Part shown: positions 13,401 through 20,840 of the stretch, one piece after another
Layout of the letters: each line of letters starts with the position of its first letter
Numbering within the stretch: position 1 is the stretch's first letter
Source of the DNA: Kipferlia bialata
Lineage: Eukaryota > Fornicata
Direction: 5' to 3'
Assembly: GCA_003568945.1 (NCBI GenBank)
Contig: BDIP01000056.1
Coordinates: forward strand, 6,248 to 35,686
Length of the DNA stretch: 29,439 bases
Made by a program: the position numbers and the translations under genes
Notes under the pieces: model-generated
What the model was told of the DNA's origin: nothing
The model's database searches: none
Seen by the model: the letters and a program-made list of their open reading frames with translations, nothing else

Positions 13401-16400
13401 CAGTCTCAGACCAGTAACTCCTGGGAGGTCAGGATAGGGACGAAGACTACAGCCAGAAAGTACCTTCCAGAATAGTAATCATTTACACTGGATACAGATT
13501 GAGTATAGTACATGTACCTCTAAAGCCATCATATACACTCGGTATACTATATTGTGTGTTTCGTCTACACATATAGAGTAAAGAGAGTGTACCTCTTCAG
13601 AAGCTGGAAGGGGTTGCGTCCTGGACTGCCGTTGGAAGGCATCCACTCCCCTGGGGGTAAGAGAACATTGGATATACTACTATAGCCAAACAGCATATCA
13701 GTATCATCATTGGGTAAGAGCACAATGGAGATAATACACTAAAGCATTGTGTCCATATCATACATGGAGTGCAGTGTAAACTATACACTTCCACCCATTA
13801 CTGTAATACAACGATAGTTAACATAAAGACTATACATGCTACATTACCTACCACCCATGTGACAAGCAGCCACACGACCGAGTTGACCAGCATATTGATG
13901 AGGGCACTTGAGACAGGAGGGGTGTTGTACACACAACCTGGAGTCGGACGAATCAATTAATGACGTTATTGCCTTGTACCATCTCTTTGTAGGATATATA
14001 TGCTACTAGACCAGAATACCAAATCCCAAACACTTGTGGGTCCTCATCTGTCACTATACTATAGCCACTACTCTACCTGTGTATCTCAGCATCATGAATA
14101 CACACTGATCATATTGTAGTAGTATACCTGTTCCCAGGCACTTGTACCCATCGTACTGGTACAGGTCAGACCCAAAGAGCATCGAAAAGGTGAATCTAGG
14201 GTCAGAGAGAGAGATGTCTATACCACAGCGAACATTGACATTAACAACCAACAATATATAGATTTATATACCTCTCTGTGGGTGGCACCAGTATGGTCTC
14301 GTATGTCTTCATGTCTATCCTCAGGGTGGGGAACACTACTATGTACACAGCCCTGAGGGTAAGACTTATACTAATACATATCAATGACAATGAAACGATG
14401 AGTATATAGTATCAGCCAACTGGGTGTTTCACAAAGTGAAAGTATATCAGTGAGAATACAATGGGTATGTGATTGTAGAAAGATACGTACGATAGTGCGA
14501 CTGCAAACGGCACGAAGGGGAAGACGTTGAACAGGACAGTCTGGAGACCAGAGGGTATGAAGGAAGGGTCGTAGAAGAGGAGGTCTCCGTACATGTGACC
14601 TATCATAGGGCACATAATGCCTAGGGTGAGATGCATAGATAGAGAGACACACCATCATAGCGAGAGGGTGAACACTTACCGAATATATAGATTCAAGTAT
14701 ATCCAGAAAGCATGGAAATTGTCAGACTTAAATATGGGTAATAATTCAAACTGAGACTGTGCTGGATACACACATAGGAGACATGCAATCATGGCCCTTA
14801 TGATACAAATGAATACATATACACTGACTACCAATACCTATGATGGTTACCAACAAGCATGCAATCATGGCCCCTATGATGCCAGATGTGACACACCCTA
14901 CTAACAGACCGATGGAAGTGGCAGCGAAACCAAAGATGAAGAAGATCGTGAAGGTCACCTCTAAGAGTAAGTTTAGAGAGGGAGAGAGAGAGTATGGGAA
15001 ACAAAAGACGAAAAAGATGGTGAAGGCGACTTCTTAAGGTTAGCCACATAAGAGAAGGAGTGAAAGAGACAACAACTCTGTAAGAAGAGAGGGACAAGCA
15101 TAGAGAGCTAAGAGTCTGAGAAGAAAGTGAGAGAGCCTCGCAAGGTACGCACCGACATCTACGTATCCAAATATGTCGCAGTCTGGTATGGAGTGGAGGA
15201 GGTACAGGAAGGGCACAAGGGTGAGTGTGTACACAATCATCTGGACAAGTGACCAGCTGAGCCAGTACAGTGGGTCCCTAGAGTGAGAAGACAACTCGAT
15301 ATACATATATAGATTATATATACATAGAAAGAGAGAGAGTAGCAGCTCAGCCAGTAGAGGGGGTCTCTGAGTGTCAGTGTCAGTCCACTGCCGCGTAGAT
15401 ACTTAGTCCCAGAAGATGTGTTGCGTTTCGTTTACCTGACCCCCATCACTCTGAGTGCTGTGAGCTTCCCCTGTCTCTTCTCCACCACTGCACTCTGGGC
15501 CACCATGAAGATCTGAGAGTTAGAAATACATATACATATTCACTTACAAACACATCAAGCCATTCACGTGAAGATCTAAGAGTGAGACAAGAAGTCATAC
15601 ACAGAACGAACACTACATCGACATCTAGCCGGTGAGACTGGTTTCCACAATGCATGTCACTCCTCCATCACAGTCACAAAGAGCGAGGGAAGAGGCTGAG
15701 AGGAAATGCAGTAGTACCTGATAGGCGACGACCATCGTAAGCAGGACTGCACTGGTCAGGGGATCTGGAGTGTGAGAGAGAAACAACCGGGAACATACCA
15801 ATAAATATAGGTATAGAGAGGGAGAGGGTATATACGGTATATACAGTATATATACAGTATATATAGTTGGTTATTACGATCCCATACCTGGCACCAAGAA
15901 TGTGTCTGCCACACCTCTAGAGGGGTAACCCTTCACCTAGGGTGTTAGAATATACTATAGAGATAGCATCGGGTATGACAGACATACGATGAGGGATTCC
16001 CATTCGTCTGGTGTATTAGACATCCCATAGGGAAAGGGGTACATGACATCGTTGATGAGTATATGCTTGAAGTCTACATGATATACATGATATATACGTA
16101 CCAGCGGGTCAAATATCGTCCCAGACTGCTCATATACAATGGCCTTCTCAATAGCATGCTGTGCATAGAGAGTGAAGCCTGACCACTGGACCTGGGATAT
16201 GAGTTACATATATTATATATATATAATAGAAAATAGTATTACATATACATTATGACATATTATGTAGTGGAATGGACAATAAGTTCAAATAAAACACAAA
16301 GACTACTGGCCCTAGGGGTACTAGTGATACATCATTGAGACAATAGAATCGCTATACCACCCACCGTCCCATACTCCTCTGGCCAGTAAATCTAGCTCAT

Positions 16401-19400
16401 ATTACAGATACTAATACTATCCCCTCCTGCATATATACATATGTCTATAGAGTGCATAACCCACCGTCCCATACTCCTCTGCCAGTGGGTCAATATTTCA
16501 AAGACACACATATAGATATGAGCACATGTGTATGACTATCGATAGGCATGTATAGATTTACGTAATGGTACACACTCACCGTGCCGTACTCCTCTGCCAG
16601 TGGATCTAGGCCATCCTGCATGTACAGGTAGGCATCGTCTGGGGGTACGGAGGGAGTACAGATAATTTTGTAAGCTAGTTCCTATTTATCACACAGAGGA
16701 AGAGATTATAGAAGGAATGCCATCCTGCATGGATACGTAGACATCGTCTGGGGGTAAAGAGGGAGGATGAATAATATATCAATTCCAATCACTGAGATAG
16801 TGATGCTCAAGTATGAGAGGAGCTAGTGGAAGAGAGTACAAGGAGGGTAACGAAATAGTGTTGATACACTCAGAGGAAGCAGAAGAGATGATATGCTCCG
16901 ATACCTAGCACCGTCTGGTTGTAGTGTATGGTGTACTCAACGTTGGAGGGGAGGGTCTCAAGGTCAGTGAGACCAGCGAAGGAGACACCTGGGGTTAGAG
17001 AATATGAGTGTACTGTCTTCTACATATTACTCTAGAGTATGTCAAACATATACACATATATATGTAGTGGGCGAAGGAGACACCTGGGGGGTTATGGTGC
17101 CATAACACGAAAACATACGAGACAAATGAATAGGGAAACTAGTAGGTAACTGGTAACTCACCATATGACCCCTGGGTTATTGAAGACATGACATCATACC
17201 GTCAACATCCCCACTAATAGTACATGCAGTATATGGTAGAGTCTATATAGACCACCTAGCCATACCTAGCCATATGACGCCTGGGTTGTTGTTTGCGTAT
17301 CTGTCCAGCTCCCATCCAGAGTCAAACACCATGATGGACTCGTCCTCCCACCCAAAGTCGGCTAGAGTAAGGAATGTATATATATACTAATACTCAATAG
17401 GGTAATACTAATTACACACTATACTATTGTATGAACACCATGATGGACTCGTCCTCCCAAAGTCGGCTAGAGTAAGAGGAATATAGAGGTATACATATGT
17501 ACCACTATAAGAGAATTCCAATCTAATACTAAATACACACTACTGTATGGACACCATGATGGACTCATCCTCCCACCCAAAGTCAGCTAGAGTAAGAGAC
17601 AAATATCCGAATACTCACAAGGGTAATACTTAATACACACTGGTCTACAATGGAATCATCCTCCCAATTTGGGTTACACAGGGAGAGATTAATAACATGC
17701 AGGGTCAGCGATGTATACAGTGAGGATAGTAGAAGACACATATGTACCCCACCTATGACTGCGTCCATTGTCCTGTTGACTGCCAGGTTGATAGCAGGGG
17801 CAAATACATATATACATATTCCTATATATATAAATGTGTGTGTGTGTGTGTGTGTGTGTGTAGACTATACACCAGTCTATAACTGTCTCCGTACCTATCA
17901 CTGCATCCATTGTTCTGTTGACTGCCAGGTTGTTAGCAGGGGCAAAGGCTAGGGACACACACCCCGAGTCAGGCTGGGGTACACCCGGACCATGCCTAGA
18001 GGGTAAGGCATACATATATATATATATATATATATAGGGATAGAGAGAGAGAGACACCCAGAGTCCGGCTGGGGGACACCCGGGCCATACCTGGGTAAGA
18101 CAACATATGCATATAAGAATAGAGAGAGAGAGTGAAAGAGAGAGACACACACCCCGAGTCGGGCTGGGGGACGCCCGGGCCATATCTGGATAAGACACTA
18201 CATACATATATAGATAGGGAGAGTGAGTGAACGAGAGAGAGAGAGACAGCCCGAGTCCGGCTGGGGGACACCCGGGCCATACCTAGTGGGTAAGGTATAC
18301 GCACACACATATATATGAATGTATGCATATGTATATATATAGGGAGAGAGAGAGAGAGAGCGGAGTCAGGCTGGGGGACACCCGGGCCATACCTAGTGGG
18401 TAAGGTATACGCACACATATATATATGAATGTATGCATATGTATATATATAGGGAGAGAGAGAGAGAGAGCAGAGTCAGGCTGGGGGACACCTGGGCCAT
18501 AACTGGGTTATATGGATGAATAAAGGGTGACGAGAGTATATGCCGAGAGTACCCACCCGTCACTGCCGTCAAAGACTGCACAGGAGGGGACAGGGGGGAC
18601 GGCCTTGGCCTAGTGTTAGTACAGATATGTATATATATGTGTATATGTATATATATAGATAGATATAGAGAGAGAGAAAGGAAGAGAAGTGGGGATAGCG
18701 TTGGTCTCTTGATGTCAAACTATATATAATACATGTAGAACGAGGGAGACAAAGAGAGTATAGGCCAGTATCGGTAAAGACACGTCGCGTGGTTTTTAAG
18801 GAGAGGTTGCACAACGCTGGAACTACACGTAAATACATATATATAGATATATCACTCACCACTGGGTGGTTGTTTGGATCCAACGTGGACAATACTATGT
18901 TAGGCCACTGCCACAGGACTAGGACAATGGCCATGGGGACTAGGAACCTGGGGTAAGAGAGATAGATATACCTGTCACTAGGTAGACATGTATATTAATG
19001 TGTATATACACACAATTATACGTCAAGTACTAGGGCAATGGCCATGGGGACGAAATACCTGTATATATAGACATAGTGTATTATATTACTATATATTATT
19101 ATATATATTTTTTTATATATACACATTGTAGATTAGTAATAATCTATATACTAGGACAGTGACTGTGGGGAGGAGATACCTCTGGTAAGAGCAAGCGATA
19201 TACATATAGGTAGAGGTGACATATACCTAGTCACAAACAGCATCGTAGACTCCTTGACAGCTGACAGGAAATGCAGCATGTACTAATATATATATACAAC
19301 CATACTATATGTATAGTATATATACTAATATACATATATAGTAGTACAGGACTACACATATACTAATAAGTATAGACCTTGTTATGAACAGCATTGTGGA

Positions 19401-19695
19401 CTCCTTGACAGCTGACAGGAAGTGCAGCATGGTGAGGCCACAGAACTGCTCATAGAAGAAGCCTAGGATGAGATAATAACAGAAATGAAGCACTAGGATA
19501 ATGCAAAGACATACTGAGAGGAGTGGGGGGGGGGGGGCTCACAAGATACAGGGTGGGAGCAACACATACGCACATACATATACAATGTATGATACACACT
19601 AGGCCTATGCGTAAATGTAAGACCGTATCTCATCTGTGTAACTAACCTCTGGGCCTGATGGCATCAGTAGCCTTCTTGACCACAGAGCGCGGCAT
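1..19695 (-). CDS. Full-size ABCA-family ABC transporter, 75 exons seen, 3' end beyond the window
   Basis: This is a membrane ATPase of the ABCA subfamily, whose known members mostly move or flip lipids. Starting at the ATG at 19693-19695, 75 exons joined by GT-AG introns give one continuous frame of 6077 bases (about 2025 residues), and the phase agrees at every junction. The order is TM1, large extracellular domain, TM2-6, NBD1 (Walker A GHNGAGKST, signature FSGGM, Walker B VILDEPSTG, H-loop SHD, ABCA motif TSLEEVF), linker, TM7, second extracellular domain, TM8-12 and a second linker ending in VMEER. NBD2 and the stop must lie left of position 1. Exons average about 81 nt and introns make up roughly 70 percent of the span. 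No stop or new start separates the halves, so I read one full transporter rather than two half transporters. Exons are listed in the domain entries. The substrate is not predictable. Confidence 0.93.
28..244 (-). repeat. Echo copies of the 3' end of ABCA exon 75
   Basis: The exon end with its donor (216-244) recurs downstream on the minus strand at 111-135 and 28-58. The copies encode DVMEER followed by a GTAC donor in place of GTGAGG. AT-rich intron sequence separates the three. Confidence 0.8.
1259..1331 (-). repeat. Echo copy of the 3' end of ABCA exon 71
   Basis: The last 20 or so bases of exon 71 plus the donor GTAC/GTAG (1310-1331) recur at 1259-1280 with one or two changes. Using the copy as the exon end would need an acceptor between them; none is obvious. 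Confidence 0.75.
1812..2093 (-). repeat. Two echo copies of the 3' end of ABCA exon 69
   Basis: The exon end with its donor at 2034-2093 is copied at 1914-1972 (nearly 60 bases, including the EETSMLPTAMAVRGG coding part) and again in shorter form at 1812-1840. Each copy ends in a usable GT donor. Confidence 0.85.
2351..2470 (-). repeat. Echo copy of the 5' end of ABCA exon 68
   Basis: The exon start at 2351-2382 (VTAPYAVIQD, preceded by TATAG) is copied upstream at 2439-2470 with its own acceptor CTAG. Confidence 0.75.
2901..3048 (-). repeat. Echo copy of the 3' end of ABCA exon 65
   Basis: The exon end at 3011-3048 (LLEEAVKVG plus donor) is copied at 2901-2938, where the donor reads GTGAGT. 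Confidence 0.75.
3743..3945 (-). repeat. Two echo copies of the 3' end of ABCA exon 61
   Basis: The exon end at 3906-3945 (AYDMLL and donor GTAAGTG) is copied at 3832-3866 and 3743-3775. All three keep a GT donor (GTAAGT, GTGAGT). Confidence 0.85.
3988..4112 (-). repeat. Tandem duplication over the acceptor of ABCA exon 61
   Basis: The exon 61 start, its acceptor and about 25 bases of intron (3988-4042) recur at 4063-4112, a direct repeat with a period of about 75 bases. The match continues into intron sequence (GGGACAGATACA in both), so a block spanning the junction was duplicated, not the exon alone. Confidence 0.85.
4281..4420 (-). repeat. Echo copy of the 5' end of ABCA exon 60
   Basis: The exon start GITASFQPF with its acceptor (4281-4315) is copied at 4387-4420. 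The copy has a different but good acceptor ending TTGACCCCAG. Confidence 0.8.
5179..5313 (-). repeat. Echo copy of the 3' end of ABCA exon 55
   Basis: The exon end at 5280-5313 (LQTFMPPMTG with donor GTGTGG) is copied at 5179-5211 with donor GTGGGT. Confidence 0.8.
5607..5806 (-). repeat. 45-base perfect echo of the 3' end of ABCA exon 53
   Basis: The exon end and donor at 5762-5806 (DAWTFENYIMYQLR, donor GTAT) is repeated at 5607-5651 without a mismatch over 45 bases, while the sequence around it has diverged. This points to a recent event or to selection or conversion holding the copies alike. Confidence 0.9.
5808..5959 (-). repeat. Echo copy of the 5' end of ABCA exon 53
   Basis: The exon start with its acceptor CCTCAG (5808-5839) is copied upstream at 5928-5959. 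Exon 53 is thus echoed on both sides. Confidence 0.82.
7353..7470 (-). repeat. Echo copy of the 3' end of ABCA exon 47
   Basis: The exon end TRYPLDK with its donor (7443-7470) is partly copied at 7353-7378. A TC tract (about 7401-7423) and an AT run lie between the copies. Confidence 0.7.
8208..8326 (-). other. ABCA exon 43: membrane segment TM7
   Basis: One exon gives CGFLGIFVLPFLCFMFSYLM and on to VAHLFPFMVGLVDEY. This is a long hydrophobic helix preceded by SSRRC, fitting the first membrane segment of the second half. The acceptor ends in CTAACTCTTAG. The donor is the second of two overlapping choices (GTAG then GTGGGAG); only that one keeps the frame into exon 44. The upstream intron (8327-8474) carries short repeats built on ACTTAGAAGAACT. 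Confidence 0.85.
8475..9154 (-). other. ABCA exons 38-42: linker between the two halves
   Basis: Exons are 9070-9154, 8898-8995, 8748-8804, 8611-8653 and 8475-8551. The chain changes from acidic and polar (MHIEEGGDESRRA, GGSEGSEEWIGSS, VGEGDGTDTGTISQ) to strongly basic (RRARRKRERAQGEAK) and ends in NPPLNTPRYIRGLMSKLY, which leads into TM7. The basic patch next to the membrane could meet lipid head groups; that is inference. The frame holds without a stop from NBD1 into TM7, which is the main reason for calling one full-length transporter. Confidence 0.8.
10739..10853 (-). repeat. Echo copy of the 5' end of ABCA exon 29
   Basis: The D-loop exon start LDPIARHT (10739-10763) is copied at 10829-10853, with the strong acceptor TTTCACCCCAG. 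The used copy has CTAACCTAAG. Either acceptor gives the GLDP motif in frame, but only the inner copy continues into the rest of the exon. Confidence 0.82.
10918..11140 (-). repeat. Two echo copies of the Walker B end of ABCA exon 28
   Basis: The exon end LVILDEPSTG with donor (11112-11140) is copied at 11013-11042 and 10920-10950. The copies encode LDEPATG and LDEPSTG and each ends in a GTAT or GTAG donor. Confidence 0.85.
11999..12240 (-). repeat. Two echo copies of the 5' end of ABCA exon 24
   Basis: The start of the Walker A exon (RIKQGQT, 11999-12018) recurs with acceptors at 12110-12130 and 12219-12240. A period near 105-110 bases suggests serial tandem duplication. Confidence 0.85.
12595..13420 (-). 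other. ABCA exons 20-22: cytosolic linker before NBD1
   Basis: Exons are 13383-13420, 13009-13083 and 12595-12650. The protein reads SYWSETVPAEKRDKHKRVPL, then an acidic stretch ending DRLEPLDSG, then DVRQEMVSVLTHPALDKAV. ABCA proteins have a comparable charged linker with an E-x-V/D-V-x-x-E-x-x-x-V pattern directly before the nucleotide-binding domain. Exon 22 has two copies of its 5' part in the upstream intron. Confidence 0.8.
12621..12920 (-). repeat. Two echo copies of the 5' end of ABCA exon 22
   Basis: The exon start DVRQEMVS with acceptor CACCCCAG (12621-12655) is copied at 12739-12775 and 12884-12920, each with its own acceptor and with AT-rich spacers between. Confidence 0.87.
14780..15036 (-). 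repeat. Echo copies on both sides of ABCA exon 14
   Basis: Part of the exon (14856-14883, encoding GIIGAMIACL) is copied downstream at 14780-14806. The exon start with its acceptor (14937-14966) is copied upstream at 15009-15036 in diverged form ending CTTAAG. Confidence 0.75.
15251..15370 (-). repeat. Echo copy of the 5' end of ABCA exon 13
   Basis: The exon start (15251-15277, DPLYWLSW) is copied at 15340-15370 with acceptor GACACTCAG. Next to it, the exon 12 acceptor has a very short possible echo at 15569-15582. Confidence 0.72.
16359..16750 (-). repeat. Echo copies on both sides of ABCA exon 8
   Basis: The exon end LAEEYGT with donor (16571-16610) is copied downstream at 16461-16495 and 16359-16395, each with a GTGGG donor. 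The exon start DDAYLYMQDG with acceptor ACCCCCAG is copied upstream at 16719-16750. Confidence 0.85.
16976..17291 (-). repeat. Echo of exon 7 start and echo of exon 6 end
   Basis: The exon 7 start at 16976-16988 is copied at 17071-17083. The end of exon 6 (17268-17291, NNNPGVIWL) is copied at 17161-17182. Both copies sit in the same intron, one derived from each neighbour. Confidence 0.72.
17326..17668 (-). repeat. Three echo copies of the 5' end of ABCA exon 6
   Basis: The exon start ADFGWEDESIMVF with acceptor TTACTCTAG (17326-17366) is copied at 17434-17473, 17550-17592 and, in decayed form, 17648-17668. The spacing is 108-116 bases and the spacers themselves are similar (TAATACTCA/AATACTTAAT elements), so a unit of intron end plus exon start was multiplied. 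Confidence 0.88.
17751..17949 (-). repeat. Echo copy of the 3' end of ABCA exon 5
   Basis: The exon end at 17895-17949 (FAPANNLAVNRTMDAVIG plus donor) is copied at 17751-17805 with only a few changes (FAPAINLAVNRTMDAVIG) and donor GTGGGG. A GT microsatellite (17835-17861) lies between the two. Confidence 0.87.
17835..17861. repeat. GT microsatellite in an ABCA intron
   Basis: About 13 GT units. Other simple tracts in the window are GA runs at about 19797-19845 and 20445-20465, G runs at 19527-19537 and 19930-19940, and many short AT runs inside the ABCA introns. Confidence 0.9.
17966..18512 (-). repeat. Six-copy array of the 5' end of ABCA exon 5, each with an acceptor
   Basis: Copies encoding GPGVPQPDS start near 17966 (the copy continuous with the exon), 18061, 18155, 18253, 18363 and 18473, at periods of 94-110 bases. 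Each is preceded on the minus strand by an acceptor of the TTACCC-AG type and followed by a CT tract. The two 110-base units between 18253 and 18473 are almost identical. In most units the frame stays open through the CT tract, giving SLSLSL-type peptides. Confidence 0.92.
18916..19189 (-). repeat. Two echo copies of the 5' end of ABCA exon 3
   Basis: The exon start (18916-18955, FLVPMAIVLV with acceptor TTACCCCAG) is copied at 19028-19061 and 19150-19189. The farther copy is more diverged but has a good acceptor, TTACCAGAG. Confidence 0.82.
19228..19431 (-). repeat. Echo copy of the 3' end of ABCA exon 2
   Basis: More than 50 bases of the exon end (19378-19431, MLHFLSAVKESTMLFIT) recur at 19228-19280 with a few changes and a GTATAT donor. 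Confidence 0.87.
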
Positions 19696-19798
19696 CTCTC
19701 TCTCTCTCTCTCTCTCAGGGATAGGACAGAAGACTGGCGTCAATGTGAATGAAAGTGGGGGAAGAGAGACCACAGAGACATGAGAGTAGGGGTAGCAT

Positions 19799-19829
<31 letters not shown>

Positions 19830-20840
19830 GACAGAGAGAGAAGCGATGTGGTGACAGAGGGATGTGGTCGAATATATATATTGAGAACAAGAATATATTG
19901 AGTACGCGTATCAGAATGGTGAAGAAAGAGGGGGGGGGGGGAGAGAGAGAACACTGAGTTGCACATCCACTGATTCAGTCAGGCTTCTCCCTCATGCAGA
20001 TACTAATGCATATATACAGTGATAGTGAGGACTACTATAGGAGAGAGTAGGAACATCGCAGACTACTACCCTATGGTCTCAATCCATCTCTGACCACCCC
20101 ACCTACCTCTGATATACATCCACTTATACTAGCTGTTGGCAGCAATACACTAGCCTACACACATCACCCCTCCAAGAAACTATGCAAATAGAGGGTGACG
20201 ATGCATATATCACAGTACCAGAGCGAGTTTGACTCCCATAACGGCCTATCAGCCATATAAAGCTATGATACACCCCCATACCTATCCAGAGTCCCTGTGG
20301 AGACCGGTACGTGCTGGAAAGGCCCAAACCGTTCTGCAATCGACGTATCCCAGTGCCTCCTCAATCCACCGTGTCTATGTTTACAGCCCACTACAGTCTG
20401 CACCGTTGGGGAGAGATACCCTCAACACATGCATATCTCATACTGAGAGAGAGAGAGAGAGAGAGGCTTTGGCCCACTAGGGGCACCTTGAGTAATGGAA
20501 ATACGAGCATTAGGTGAATAGAAGGTGAGTAATGGATATGTACTGATTCGGAGTCGGGAGCGAACGGCTGAAACGTGAGAAGGACAAAAACGTCAAAGGG
20601 TGTAGTGAGAAAGACTCCCCACTGCCTCTACTCTCTTATCAACAGTCAGTGGATAGCTTGCCTAGAGGTTAGTAAACGCAACACAGGCAAATAGCTTGTA
20701 TATTGAGTCCATGTAAGGGTAATTCTGTGTGAGTCATCTGTAGGCTATATCCAATAGATACCAGTTTATTACTTAGAGTAGATACTATCCACTAGATACT
20801 GAGTCAGTATCCCTGACCACCAGACAGGCCCATAGTGGAT
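19696..20840. other. Divergent intergenic spacer, no gene seen
   Basis: This 1.1-kb stretch separates the starts of the ABCA gene (minus) and the recombinase gene (plus), so it should hold both promoters. It contains GA and G tracts near 19797-19845, 19930-19940 and 20445-20465. Open frames here are short, low in complexity and have no recognisable product. I see no clear TATA box or other element. Confidence 0.6.

Larger units (their letters stand above)
13593..15764 (-). other. ABCA exons 11-19: membrane segments TM2-TM6
   Basis: Exons are 15718-15764, 15436-15512, 15153-15277, 14838-14960, 14491-14620, 14272-14352, 14128-14195, 13848-13937 and 13593-13650. Hydrophobic stretches include AVLLTMVVAYQIFMVAQS, WSLVQMIVYTLTLVPFLYLL, FTIFFIFGFAATSIGLLVG, VLFNVFPFVPFAVALSAVY and LINMLVNSVVWLLVTWVV. 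The segment VVEKRQGKLTALRVMGV after TM2 matches the ABCA coupling region (E-K-E-x-R-x-K-E-x-M-R-x-M-G-L). After TM6 comes the short GEWMPSNGSPGRNPF, which resembles the usual P-x-x-Y-G-x-P-R-P-W-x-F sequence. Confidence 0.88.
15888..18609 (-). other. ABCA exons 4-10: extracellular domain 1
   Basis: Exons are 18557-18609, 17895-17995, 17266-17361, 16905-16988, 16580-16638, 15988-16191 and 15888-15936. The protein runs from AKAVPPVPSCAVFDG through GCVSLAFAPANN, DSGWELDRYANNNPGVIWLG, VSFAGLTDLETLPSNVEYTI and YAQHAIEKAIVYEQSG to YPSRGVADTFLVP. This order (F-P-N, then the D-x-V-W-x-G-x-x-F region, then Y-T-I, then Q-x-A-I-x-x-A-I) is that of the first extracellular loop of ABCA proteins. Exon 9 is read through without a break although a GTACGT lies inside it at about 16096-16101. 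Exons 5, 6, 7 and 8 carry echo copies in the flanking introns. Confidence 0.85.
18860..19695 (-). other. ABCA exons 1-3: N-terminus and first membrane segment
   Basis: Exons are 19647-19695, 19378-19462 and 18860-18947. Exon 1 starts MPRSVVKKATDAIRPRG, a basic cytosolic N-terminus directly after a GA repeat in the leader. Exon 2 gives FFYEQFCGLTMLHFL, which resembles the F-x-E-Q-x-x-A-L-x-x-K-N stretch before TM1 in ABCA proteins. Exon 3 gives FLVPMAIVLVLWQW, a clear membrane segment. The join phases are 1, 2 and 0. I chose the ATG at 19695 because it heads the frame and the next upstream sequence is only a GA tract. Confidence 0.85.

Noticed and set aside
17689-18418. Long minus-strand open frames rich in YGPGVPQPDS and Ser-Leu/Tyr-Ile repeats
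   Set aside because: They arise from the exon 5 echo array together with CT and AT microsatellites; only the innermost copy joins the transporter frame.
1-19495. Echo copies as extra coding exons
   Set aside because: Most have a splice site on one side only, or break the frame, and the 75-exon model is complete without them. Occasional alternative use is left open.
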